From: Crotophaga sulcirostris
Taxonomy: Eukaryota > Chordata > Aves > Cuculiformes > Crotophagidae
Direction: 5' to 3'
DNA: 64,000 nt
NCBI GenBank assembly: GCA_013397455.1
Contig: VYZB01000209.1
Location: forward strand, 6,994 to 70,993
The notes under the pieces were generated by a model. That model ran no database searches, was not told where the DNA came from, and saw only the letters and a list, made by a program, of their open reading frames with translations. Of the stretch, positions 22,741 through 33,965 are shown one piece after another. Made by a program: the position numbers and the translations under genes. Within the stretch, counting starts at the first letter, position 1. Every line of letters starts with the position of its first letter.

Positions 22741-22863
22741 GTGGTGCAAAACCTCGAATCTGTGCTGATGTTTCTGCTTTGGTGCTGACTGTAATGCCTT
22801 AATTTCAAGAGATTTTGATATCAGAATTGTTTGAATGCAGACCAAGGAAAGCTGACAACACAG
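22741..22863 (+). ncRNA. Candidate second exon of the same transcript
   Basis: It is preceded by a strong acceptor: a pyrimidine-rich tract TGCTGTTTTCTTTGCTTTAG at 22721-22740, with a plausible branch-point CTTAAT just upstream near 22716-22720. It is followed by the donor CACAG|GTAGCA, cut after 22863. The 123-bp size is normal for an internal exon. All frames from the 22232 ATG close within it. Alternative reading: chance splice-like signals in AT-rich DNA. No further exon could be placed with confidence. Confidence 0.3.
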
Positions 22864-24399
22864 GTAGCATATACAATGCATTTCTATCTGATATATAGCT
22901 CCATATTTTGATTTCTGTAGTTCTTTTTTTGTCAGTAAATGCGTTTTACAAGCATGACTCTTTTGCTCTGAAAATAACCTAATACTGCAGTGCAACTGCA
23001 GAAATGGGGTCCAGTGGAAAACATTAGCAAACTCCATTCTGGATGAATCACAAGAAGTCTTGATGAAGACAATGTAGCTGTATTTTCTTAAGCTGTTGGG
23101 GACTGAATATGAAGGGTCAGAGAATAAGTCGTAGAGCTCCAGGTTGGTAAAAGGTGACGTTTTTAAAATTATTTTCTTAGAAATTTAAGTGATGAGTCTT
23201 TGTCCAACACTTTGTAAACATATTTACTGTGTTCATTCCAGCTATCAAATTCAGCTGAATAGGATTGCGTCCATTATATTTGGTATTACTGGAAGTGAGG
23301 AAAAAAATTTACTCCCTCAAGTTGAACTCCCACTCATCTGCTGAGAGTTTGAAGGCCAAGTGCCTTAGAAGTCCCATATAAAATCTGTCTGTAATACATT
23401 CTTCAAGTTCTTTTTGTAGTATTAAGATGCACGTTTGTCAGGGAGAAGGAAACAAACTTGGGAAAATAGTAAGATTTGGCTGAACTGTAAACTTTATGTT
23501 AGGAATTGATCCAGACTTTGATTTTGCTCTTTATAAATCACAAAACTGAATCTAGATTCAGAGCATTCATTCTCAAATTCTGAGGCTCCGTCTGATATGG
23601 AATGACTGAGTTCTCAAATATCTAATCCGGGCCCTCGGGTGGGAAAGCCCTTGGAGATGCTACTGGAACAGCATGAGCTAAAGAAGCAAGGGGGATTCCT
23701 AGGCACTGCAGTCTCATTCACTGAGTGATTCTTGTTAAAACTTCTGCAGTCTCTTTCCTGAATCTCATCTGTAGAAGATGTCACATAAAAATCGGGTACT
23801 CTACCTACAGAATGAGCAAAGAAGTTTGGAGTCTATAGAGACTTATGGGAAGATGAAACTTGGTGACAGGAGGCAAAAAAAGAAGGGTCAAAAGTGGAAA
23901 GGAGGGAGGAAAATGGCTCCTGTGAAAGATAGTTAAAACGGCTTGAAATGTTCCCACCCTCATCCAGCATCCTGTCTCCAGCTCTGTGTCAAATCGTTTC
24001 TTTGGAAAAAGAGCCAGTCAGAGTACATTCCTCCTCAAGCCTGAGTGGATGCGTTATAAAAATGGAGAGTAGCATGTAAATCATTGATGGAGACAGGGAA
24101 ATAAATAACCCTTTATGCCCATATAAATACTGATCAGATGTTCATAAGGGGAATTTACATGGAGTTTTATTCAGTACTGTCAGCCATTCCTCTGTCTTCC
24201 ATCATTCCTACTGTGAAGACAATTCAAAATATGGTGGTGAAGAGAGCAGCCTCTCCACCAATTGATCCACAGCACATCATGTAGAAAACTCTGAACTTGC
24301 CCTCAGTACTGCTGTTATTTTTATTATGGCTCTTAGCTGAGTGAGATCATTCTTCCTGGTTTGCCTCCCAAGAAATAATGGGAAGCAGTATGTTTAGAA
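22864..24399. other. Non-coding tract, nothing recognised
   Basis: AT-rich unique sequence with no identifiable repeat family or exon beyond weak splice-like motifs (for example TTTTCTTAAG near 23082-23091). If the transcript proposed at 22190-22863 is real, later exons might lie here or further right. Confidence 0.35.
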
Positions 24400-24404
24400 A
24401 GTGG

Positions 24405-24650
24405 ATTGATTCAGTGATCTATTAGTCTAGTCCTGACTCTGCCAATCATCTACTAGGTGACTGCAGGCAAATCACGTCACTTCTTTGTGCCTCTGTTTCC
24501 TCCCTGACCTTCTGCCTGTCTTGTTTATTTGGACTGTAAGTTATTGAGGGCAAGGGCTACCTCTCGCTGTTTGTATGTATGTACCATGTCTAGCGCACTG
24601 GGACCTCTCTGAGGCTGAAATTGCAGGTGGTGCTGCATATAAATAATATT
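24405..24650 (+). repeat. MIR/CORE-SINE with CR1/L3-like 3' tail
   Basis: This is a well-preserved old SINE. The segment at about 24430-24505 follows the MIR order: TCCTGACTCTGCCA, then CTAGGTGACTGCAGGCAAATCAC, then TTTGTGCCTCTGTTTCCTCC. It is followed at about 24530-24650 by GGACTGTAAGTT-ATTGAGGGCAAGGGCTACCTCT, TGTACCATGTCTAGCGCACTGGGACC and GGTGCTGCATATAAATAATA. That part matches the L3/CR1-type tail common in sauropsid and mammalian MIR relatives. Such SINEs are mobilised by the LINE whose 3' end they share. The minus-strand frame at 24525-24749 is an artefact of it. Confidence 0.82.
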
Positions 24651-27559
24651 CAGCTCCTCCTCTAGGAAGTTGCAGGAAAGGCATGAGTTAGCAGATGGTT
24701 GTATAAACTGGTGGCAGACTAGAAGGAAATGAGGAAGAGCCTGTAACATGAGCTATTTTGCTAGGTGTTAAACGAGTACAGGGCAAGAACACATTCCCTG
24801 CTCCACAAATGACAATATAATGCCAGTTTGACCATCACTAGCTGCCTTGAGCTCTCAGCACCTGGATTCACAAGTTACTGGCACTTAAAGAGCAACAGGA
24901 ACTGAGCCATGTGCAGTCGTGAGGCAGATACATACCATGTGGTAAATGAAAACTAAGGTGGCTTACTTGAGCCCAAATTAGGCTGAATTATCTGATATTG
25001 TATTGCGTCTACTGTGAATAAGGAATGCAGTCGAAGAGCTCCTGCAGGCCAAGTGAAAAGCTGTGGTAATCCAGCCTTGGGTTGTTCAGATGAGCCTTCA
25101 GGTTATGGCTGTTCTTTATGGAAGGATTAGCTTGAAAGTTCTTTAGGTTTTTGGGAACTCCATGTAATGGCAAGATTCATAGCTGTTGACAGGGCTACAC
25201 CAGGAATGTTTTTCATTGGTGGCAAAATATCTCATTGCAGGGGTCCTTTTAGCCATCATTTTGATTTTGAAGCTCCTCTTTTAGGTGCAGGGGTGACATC
25301 AGTGTTAGATAAATTTTTGTTGTACTTTGCATTCCCCCAGAAGACTGTTCCTCATGGGTACTGTTGAAAATTTGTTAATTATTTTACATATGGCTTTTTT
25401 GATAGATTTGATGCTTTTTCAGAGACATTTCAAATATCACATACTGGAAGTATCTTAAAAGTGGGGTTTTTTTTGTGCTGGTGGGATCAGGCATCGAGAC
25501 TGGGCAGTGAGTTCCACAGTGGAGCCTAGGATTTTGTTTTCTACTCTGTTCATGTTTGGCTTCTTCCACTTTTAATCCCTGGAAAAGGCAGGCAAAAACA
25601 TGGAAAGAAAGAGGATGATCCTGCATTGTGCTTCATAGCTTTTAATATGAAATCCAGCATGTTGCTTTGTTTATGTACTCAGCACCATCTTTCAGAGACT
25701 TCTTTTAATTCTAAGTATAACCTTATAGTTAAGTTTTTTTGAACCATCCAATTCTATCACCAGTTACTGGTGATTCTGAAAACAAAACTTGACCCATCAG
25801 ATGCAGATAAATATCAATTTATATCCCTTTGTTAAAATTGAAATAAGAAAATTGCAATAATAGATTTTGCATGATATTTTTCCTAATGGGATTATGCATT
25901 AAAAATGGTGCTAGGGATGTCCAGAGATAAAGGAAGTAGCTACTTAGTTCTGGGCTTACAGATTCATTTCTCTTTGGGGTGGTGAAGATGTTTTATGAGA
26001 TACTGAGAACAGTGAGCTATATTTACGTCATCTCAAATAGCAATATCCTCAAAATACAATGTAGAAGTTGAAATAAATACTGAAGTTTTAGGCAGATGCT
26101 GTACATCCATGTTAGTGGCCATTTAAAGAGGACTCAAAAAACCCCAACCTAGGATGTATCCAGTTTCACTATCCAAAAATACATCCTCAGAAATGCTTCC
26201 TAGTGGTGTAAACAGCAACAGCTTCTGTAGTTATTTATAAAGACCATAATAACCACAATTCTGCATTTTGCTATAGCCCTTTATAGCAGATCCCCTCACC
26301 ACTGTAAGGGACACTGTCCCGTATGTGATGGAGAACCCAAATCATTAGGCTATAAGCATATTATAGAACAGTAATTTGGGTAATGTTACCATCTTGATGA
26401 ATGGGAATTTATGGAAGCAGATCCTACTACTTTTAGTGGGAGTAATGTGCATAAATCCTTGTGCGTCAAGAAGTTTGAACTAAACTCTCCAATTTTACTT
26501 ACTGGTTACATCACTTTTTTATTTGTCATGCGTCATACTTGGTACTTGGTAAGGAAGCCTTGGTACAGCTGCTGGCCTACTCTTGAGGCTGACCACTGGG
26601 TAAGGGCTTATGAGAGAAGCGAATGCCTCTCCTAGGGACAGATAAGCAGGCTGTGTGTGTTTTGATAGCCACCTCCAAATCATGTGTGTTCATTTCAGTA
26701 TCTGTCCTCTGTCAGTCTTGTTCAAAGCCAGTATCTGTAGTATTAAAAAATACTATAAAATTAGAACGTTTGTTTTAAAGCTTTAGTGAGCGTACCTCTC
26801 AACACAAAGTATATTGTTGCCTCTTGCCACAGCATCTGCCAGTGTACAGAAGGTAGAACCAGCTCCCAAGGTATTGCCCAGACTGGACAGACAGAATGGA
26901 ACAACCCACACTGTAAGCGTAGGCTACTTCTGTTTTATGTGGTAAAGAATAATACAGGGAACCATCCTCGGTTTGCATAAATCAGAAATATTCCATTGAA
27001 AAACTTCAGCTTATTAATTCACTAGAATTTTATATGCTACACTTATCTATGCTAGATGACAACCGACCCCATCACTTTTTCAGTTGCCGAAGAATCACAG
27101 TAGTTAGACTAACACATATGTACAGCATGTACTATAAAGCACACATACATTGAAACACTCAAGCAAATCTAAGCCTGAAATCCAAACTCTGATTAAATTT
27201 TTAAAAGGTTTGATAAGTAGCTTTTAAATTAATTGTGTGTTTATATGTCTATGTGTGTATTTGATTTCTTGATGTTTTCTTATAATACGCTTTGCCTAAT
27301 ATCTGATATAATTATTACCTTTTTTTATGAAATATGTATATTTTCAGTTTTGGTTTAGGCCTTGCAGAAAAGCAAATCAGACAGAAACAGAAACATAAAA
27401 TACAGTAGTTAAATATAAAAATTTAAATACCTTGAATCAAAAATAATAAGATCATTGCTATGAAATTAGAAGAGACTCATCAAAGTAAAAGTAACTGTGA
27501 CTAAGGACTATGAAAATATAAAGGGATTAACATAAGTGGTAATAGGGCAATTAAATCCT
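24651..27559. other. AT-rich non-coding tract
   Basis: Unique AT-rich sequence with scattered T and A runs (for example 25466-25474). No gene, RNA or recent mobile element was recognised. The open frames at 25167-25367, 25384-25626 and 26411-26635 carry no known domain. Confidence 0.4.
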
Positions 27560-27940
27560 TAGCTTTTTCACTGTGATGATTTTATAGCATCTTCTTAGTG
27601 TTGCCAGTTTGGAAGCTGCCAGCAAATATTTTCTTAATTGCAAAAGGAGACAATATGTGTCCCACTGTTTCATTCATAACATTTGATTAAGTTAAAGAGG
27701 CTGCACTTCTATTTGCGAGAACAAAGAGTTTGAGATGGAAATAGCAAAGACACATTGTGTGTTTGAAAAAAGATCCTGGGAACAAATGATTAACCAGAAA
27801 TTTTACAGGAAAAAAAAAGTCTACTTGTCTTGACAGAATAGCCTGATCCTGTAATAAACCCTCCCAAAGTCAACAGTTCATAAAGTCTTTTGTTCTAGTA
27901 AAAGGGTCTTTAATTTTTAACACAAACTCACACTTTGGTA
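27560..27940. promoter_or_regulatory. Putative conserved non-coding element
   Basis: An AT-rich, repeat-free block with factor-like cores: TGATTTTATAG, CTTAATTGC (27633), TTGATTAAG (27684), AGAACAAAGAG (SOX-like, 27718-27728) and GTTAAAGAGG. It is closed in all frames. Enhancer-like by texture only. Confidence 0.27.
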
Positions 27941-28289
27941 TGCATGAGCTTAAGTAAAATTAGAAGACATGTATATAATAGGATTTAATGGATTATCATC
28001 TGCATTTTCCAAAGATGTCAGCTTCTCTCGGCTCTGATGGAGTAGCACTTAATGTAAATTTAATTTGAAGTGATGTATGGAGGGCTTGAGGTGGTACTCT
28101 GTGATTCCCTAACTGCCTGGAGAGGCTCTGTGGGTAGCATCTGGATTTGGCTGCTCCACATGCCCAGCAGCATCTACTAACTAGGATTAATGAGGTGGCC
28201 TGTTCACCAGTGATCCAAAGGAGGTATGCTACATTTACTCCCAACAATATGACTAGGAGGGCCAGTTTCCTTTGGGGGCACACTGTTTG

Positions 28290-29130
28290 ATGAAACTTAA
28301 TGATGGTCTCGATATTAGGTGTAATAAATATACTGTATAGAAAGCACTTTTGCTTTGTCAGGTTTAAATGTTATTTAATCATAAAATGGTGTTTGGCTTA
28401 GCGGGGCTGAGTTAAAGATCTTAATGGCCTCAGATGACATCTTTAAAGCTAATATTTTGCCTAAGTTGGGAAATAAAGCACCGACTTAAAGATCCAGTAT
28501 TTACCTTTGAGTCAATTTTTTTTTTCAGTTTGGAGAAGAAAGGGAGAGAATCTCTGCTTACCTGCAAAGTTACCAGACGGTCTTGAAAAATATCTTTGCA
28601 CTGACCTTAATGTGTTTATGTAGAAATCAACAGCTATTAACTTAGGCAAAACTTCTCCGTGTGGTCTCAGACTCGTTTATGCGTCAGAATTGTATTTTGC
28701 CTTTGTGCCTAACTGAGCATTGAATGAAATCTCAGCTAATTTCAAATTCCCTTTGTCATCATGGTTTTCAGCCAAAAGTCTATAATAAATGGTCAGAAGA
28801 TGAGCTGAGACTGAATGAATAGTGAGTGGTATTCATCAGCCAAACATAGAGTCCAGATCCAATTATATGTATTCATTAAGTGATAATGATATCATGGTCT
28901 TTAACTAGGAAGAAAAGAGTGTAATTGAATAATAACAGTTGTACAATCCCAGCGGAACACACTTTCCATCCCAGCACAGCGACCCTCGGGGATGATGCAG
29001 AATTGATGGAATTCTATTACTCTTTGATAGATTTATTATGAAGGGCTGAGTGGACTTGCTACTCCACTTTGTCACTCACACTAATCAGTATCGTAAGGCC
29101 CCGAGCGTGCAGGCTTTTGTATCCCTTTGA
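28290..29130. promoter_or_regulatory. Putative conserved non-coding element cluster, about 840 bp
   Basis: Long unique block without simple repeats other than a T run near 28518. It is dense in TAAT/ATTA cores, TTTAATCATAAA (28375-28386; HOX/CDX-like), GATATC and GATGAC motifs, CTTTGACAAAG near 29125-29135 (TCF-like palindrome), and TATTCATTAAGTGATAATGATATCAT near 28870-28895. Frames are closed. Candidate enhancer region; conservation data would decide. Confidence 0.33.
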
Positions 29131-32100
29131 CAAAGACAAGGTTAGGGGAGGATGACAGACACCCAGACCTTTACAAACCCATACCGCAAGATGAAATGGG
29201 CCAGCTGAGCTCTGAGCTGGGACAGAATTTTAATTTGTTTATCAATGGCTCACATGTGCAACACCATAAGGATATTTGTCAGAGGAGTAACACTGAATCT
29301 AAACTCTTTTGTTTGGCAAGTGGAGCTTGGAAAAATATTTATTGAACTGTAAAAAACAGGGTAAATGAAAGGAAGGTGAAAAGTCTAAATGGAGTGGAAA
29401 ATAACTTGCATTACTGTGCATAAAATATAAGGAGGATGGTTATCTTTGTCTATTTTTGTTTATTTCAGCTGAAAGAAATTTACTCACAAACTACAGCCTG
29501 ATCTCTTGTTGATTTAGATTCTGGGGAGGACTCAGACAAAACAGAAGTGGGCAAAATGAATTTCATGTGTTGTTTTTTTATTGTTGTTTATTTATAAGAA
29601 GCTTCCAGTTCAGACAGATGGATTGTTCTCATGCTTTTTCAGCATTGAAAAAACAGTGAATAAAATACCCTGGCCTTAAAAGCCGGAACTTGTAAATACA
29701 GTCTTGGATTTATAAAAACAATCTTGTATGTGTTCGAGTGTGGCTGTTTCTACTGTTCATCGTTCCCATTCAAATGGAGGCAATAGGCTCAGTCAGCATG
29801 GTCACTAACTATCAGAACCTGCTGGATTCAGAGAAACAGACAATTTGTTGTGCTTCTGATCCGAACAGGAGCTGCAACCAACATTGGCATAAACAAGGCA
29901 TTGCACAGGAGGCTGCTGCCAGGGTTTGTTTTTTGTCAGTGTTGTTGAATGATAGATATTTCCATCCTTTTCTTCTCTCTGAATTGCTTTTCTCTTTCTT
30001 TTTTTTTTGGTGTAGCAATCTGCATTCTAAGAGGGACTTGACAATTCAGAGTCTGGGTTCAGTGTCCCTGTCCATAAAAACAAATAACTTGAGCAGTGCT
30101 GCTGTCCGGTGTGTATTTGCCATGCCAGCTCCTCTGTCTCTGATTGGGATTTGTGTCAGAGGCAGCAAAGTCAGCTGTGTCTGCAGCAGCAATTGGCTTA
30201 GCTGGCTCTGGGGTGAATGTGCACTGTGAGCAGCAGTAAAGTAGAAGCAGGGATACCAGTGACCAGAACGGAAAGCATTTATGAGAGGATTGGTTTCTCG
30301 CATTTTGTGTTGTGGATTCTCTCTAGGACTTTTCTCCCACAGAAGCTTTTTTCCCCTTTTTCTCTAGCCAAAGGCACAGTCGCATGGATGTGTCTGTGGA
30401 AGCTTGGTGGCCCTGCTAGGTACATGTGAATGGCAAACTGAAGGTGAATCTAGAGTGTGGGAAGACATGCCCACACCGATTATGATCTTACCAACAAAAT
30501 CAGTGAAGGCAGGATGACCCAGGTTTTGCTATATGTAGCAGCCACAGCATGGAGTTGCTGGCTGGCTGGAGCCCAGGCAGAAGCCTGGTACCATACCACA
30601 TCAGCATGACTGCTATGTGCTTTTTGTTTTTTCTCTCTAGTTCCCCCTGCACAAGTAGTTCTGAGGCCTCACAGTGGACTCTTGCTCTCTTCCGGGACCA
30701 GCCACATCCACAAACTCTGCCTGCCAGGGCTCTGTGAAGTAAATTTATTTGGCTAGGGTGCCAGGGAGTGTGTGAATATTTCAGAACTGAAAATGGTTGT
30801 CTGCAGTACAAATAAGACCGCCATGACAGCAGCCCTTATGCATGACTTCCTTTTTTTTTTTCAACTGTGTACCGCCCTTTGGGCTGGATGGAGACTGCTT
30901 GCCCATGCGGGCATTTTTTTCACTTCTTCTCATCTTGCACAGTCGTGGGAGCAATGAGCAGATGGTAGCATTTTGCATCTGTTTTGCAAGAGGATGCCCA
31001 GAAAATCAGGTTCTGTAAACGGAGTACAAGAAGGGTAATCCTTTTCAGTGCCGTGCATTGTGGCAACAACATGGGATTTCACCAGCCTCTCTTGCTTTCT
31101 AGTCTCTCCCAGGGGCCGAAACTGGTGCCTGTGAACAGCCACTTCCTGTCCAACTCTGCTTGCCTTCTCTGCTTTGGCACATGGATCAACAGGTGTAATC
31201 AAGTGGAAGCGGGTGTGCAACACCATCGCTCCTGCAAAGGACGACTTCCTGCAGAACAGATGTCATTTGCAGCGTTATGCTGCCTGCCCATGTAAACCCC
31301 TCGGTGTCTGGCCAAAGACCTGAGCAACTTGCAGGCAGGCACAGTGCCTCCCAAACAGATGGGCCTGAGCACAGGCAGGCCAAGGACCACATGTGAGCGT
31401 GAAATATGTTGGAGGCGGGCAGTATGAGCAGCCAGGAACGTCACAGTATCTTTCACTCCAAACACCTTCACAGCACTGGCAAGATCAGATCCAGCTTAGA
31501 GGTGAGTTAACTCTGAGAAGCAGAGAGGAGAAGCAAGGCGGAGAGAGTACAGAGCCAGGGAGACTGGTTACCTGGAAGAAGTGTTTTAACGATGTCCTCA
31601 CTCCTCCTTCAGCTAATGCAGAGGTGTATGTATGGAAGAGGCCAGAATAAACATTTGTAGCTTAGCGGTATGAATCCTGTTTCTGTGATTGGCTGAGCAA
31701 AGTTAGTGTAGTGAAAAGGAATGTATACATACCTAATCAGACCTTGACAGAGGACAAGAGGAGAATAATTTAAGTAGAAAATCCAGCATTAAAGCTGTTG
31801 TCAGTTCACAACTGTCACAATGAATCCATTCACTGCAATATTTTGTGCAGTCCCAAACATTGAAGTATTTTGCAATTTTAAAAAATGCATTTGTTAAAGA
31901 AAAAGGGTCTGGAAGAAGAAAGTGCAACTTATGGTCAATAGAAAAGGCCAACAGTGCCATAAAAATGTTTTAAATGAAATCTGCAATATATCAACTAGGA
32001 AAGGAAGATGTTTCAAGAAGGAAGTCTTGCAAGCTGTTTTCTCAACAGTTTTCACTTTCAAATGGAATATTTTCTTTGAAGAAATACTGCATGTGTGCTT

Positions 32101-33689
32101 GTCATATTTTGATCCACTGTGTTGGCAGAGAACAGATTATTGCTTGAAACTCATTACATGAGTAGAATCTTTGTATTGCAGGGTGGGAATCACAAGGCAG
32201 AATGCTAATTCATGCTCTGTGCTACCAGGAGGAGGCAATGGATTGAGTTTCTGGGCACTTATAGTCAGTGAAGCTGCCCTGATGTTCACCACTGCAACTG
32301 AAGGCAGAATCAGGCCCCCAGGATTTTCACAGGTTTAAATCAGGGCAGCATACACCTCCAGGTATATATATGGTTAAAAAGCATGCCAGGGGGAGCAGTG
32401 ATGGGGGCCTTTCAACTGGATGTACTTTCAGATGAGATATCAAAATGATGATTTTATTTTGACCAGATATTTTATTATAGAAGATATCAAGCTCCTTGTG
32501 AAACAAGAATTCACATTCTTGGGAGAGTATAGCTGTAACTGACAATGTGTTACTTTGGGAACTCTGCATCACTGCAACTGAGGAGCCCCAGCACTGTTGG
32601 CGTGGCTGGTCCAGAGTGTATGTGTTGCAGTTGAGTGAGGTGAATGTCTGCAGTTCTGCCAGTAAAATGGTGTGGAACCTGTTCTTCTGTGTGTCCTGGG
32701 ATTTACTTCCCACAAGACAGTACAGTGTACACTAGCTGACTTATCTGTGAACCATGGAAACATTTTGAAAAGGTAAAGCAGACAGTACACTGAAGAATCA
32801 TTTGTCACAAGTAATTGCAGGCAGTCAGAAAGAGCAGAGAGAGTATATGAATCATGACGTAAAAACAGTGAAGGGCAGGCATTTAGTCTGGTCTGTGGCT
32901 ATGAGTGCAGTGACACAGGTTAGTCCTGGCATGATATACAAATGTTATGTGCAGAGGGACAAGTACAATGAATAAAGAATTCCCGTTTTCTCATTATCTC
33001 ATGCAGCAGAGAGGTTTTTTACTTCACACATAACTCATAACTTTTAGTAGGCAGGAGATGGCTACATTGAATTAGTGGGAACATTTTGTTTCCTGAATTT
33101 AAATATTCTCCCTGTGACAATTTATGTCCAGTGTAAAATCCTGGTAGGATGCACAGAGGCAGGGAAATAAGTCCAACCAGCCATTTCAGCTGGCCAAACT
33201 TGGGGCTGGGTAGAGCAGACCCACCACTGCCAAAACACCAGACATACACAGAGTGTGGCAACTAGACTGTTGATAATGCTGACAGACTGTTGGGCATCAG
33301 CAGGCAGTATAGATCAGATTTGGCTTCTTCATGGACTATAAGCAAGACGAGCTCTAAATAAGGATTGTTAGAAAAATAATAGTGCAAAAAATTAGAAACA
33401 AACAAACCAAAGTGTTTTTTAAAACTTTCGCTTCACAAATCAATGTTTCCATTCTGAAATATTAAAAATAATAAAATCTATATAGCCTAAATAAGGAAAG
33501 AAGTAGATTTGGACCTAGAGTGAAATCTATCATTCAAAAATGAACAGCTGAGAAATCATGTACAAAAGCTATTGCGTATGAATTTGTTATAAAGGTAGAT
33601 AACAGTGGGAACTTCTTATGTCTGCTTCAGGAATTTATTATTTATGGGCAAACACATGCATGGTACATAATAACTTTCAGTTGTTCAGT
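29131..33689. other. Non-coding tract, no gene recognised
   Basis: Mixed composition with slightly GC-richer parts at 30.5-31.6 kb. The longest frame (29738-30229 plus, 163 codons) overlaps two minus-strand frames. It is Cys/Ser/Leu rich, shows no domain, and crosses a T run near 30000; I regard it as chance. Other frames at 30500-31650 are mutually overlapping on both strands. Only the small ancient repeat at about 32280-32322 was recognised. Confidence 0.4.
32280..32322. repeat. Ancient amniote LINE-like fragment
   Basis: The phrase CCACTGCAACTGAAGGCAGAATCAGGCCCCCAGG closely follows a motif very common in old sauropsid repeats (cagtgtaactgagggcagaatcaggcccc), probably CR1/L3-derived. It is too short to assign to a family. 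Confidence 0.4.
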
Positions 33690-33694
33690 AATTC

Positions 33695-33862
33695 TCTTCA
33701 CTCATAAATCTCAGAATGACCTGTAAATGTGGGTAGGCTTACTAGCTCCATTTTAGAGGAAGAGGAATTGAGGCCATGCGGTTGGCCAGCAGTTGTCTGT
33801 GAAGCATGGCTGAATTGAAGTGCAAACGTAGCACCTCAGATCTCTGGTGGAGAACTGGACAA
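33695..33862 (-). repeat. MIR-like SINE remnant, antisense
   Basis: Read on the plus strand, CTCCATTTTAGAGGAAGAGGAATTGAGGCCATG is the reverse-complement MIR core (ccattttacagatgaggaaactgaggc). It is followed in the correct order by a gtctgtggcagagc-like stretch (GTCTGTGAAGCATGGCTGAATTGAAGTGC) and CCTCAGATCTC, corresponding to the tRNA-like head. The copy is therefore on the minus strand. Confidence 0.62.
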
Positions 33863-33865
33863 AAA

Positions 33866-33965
33866 GTCTTTGAGTATGAGATAAACTGGAGTGAGAGAAA
33901 TCAATTTTGCATCAGAGTAACTCCATGGGTTGAGACTTCTGATTCATGGTCCCATTTGAATGTAG
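33866..33965. repeat. Possible ancient amniote repeat fragment
   Basis: AACTGGAGTGAGAGAAATCAATTTTGCATCAGAGTAACTCCATGGGTTGAGACTTCTGATT is reminiscent of the old sauropsid motif ctggtgtaactgagagcagaat-(...)-agtaactccattgacttca. It abuts the MIR remnant. The similarity is weak and from memory only. Confidence 0.3.

Noticed and set aside
29738..30229. 163-codon plus frame as a possible secreted protein with an N-terminal hydrophobic segment
   Set aside because: It starts with a hydrophobic stretch, but it crosses a T homopolymer, overlaps two minus frames, and has no cysteine pattern or domain I recognise.
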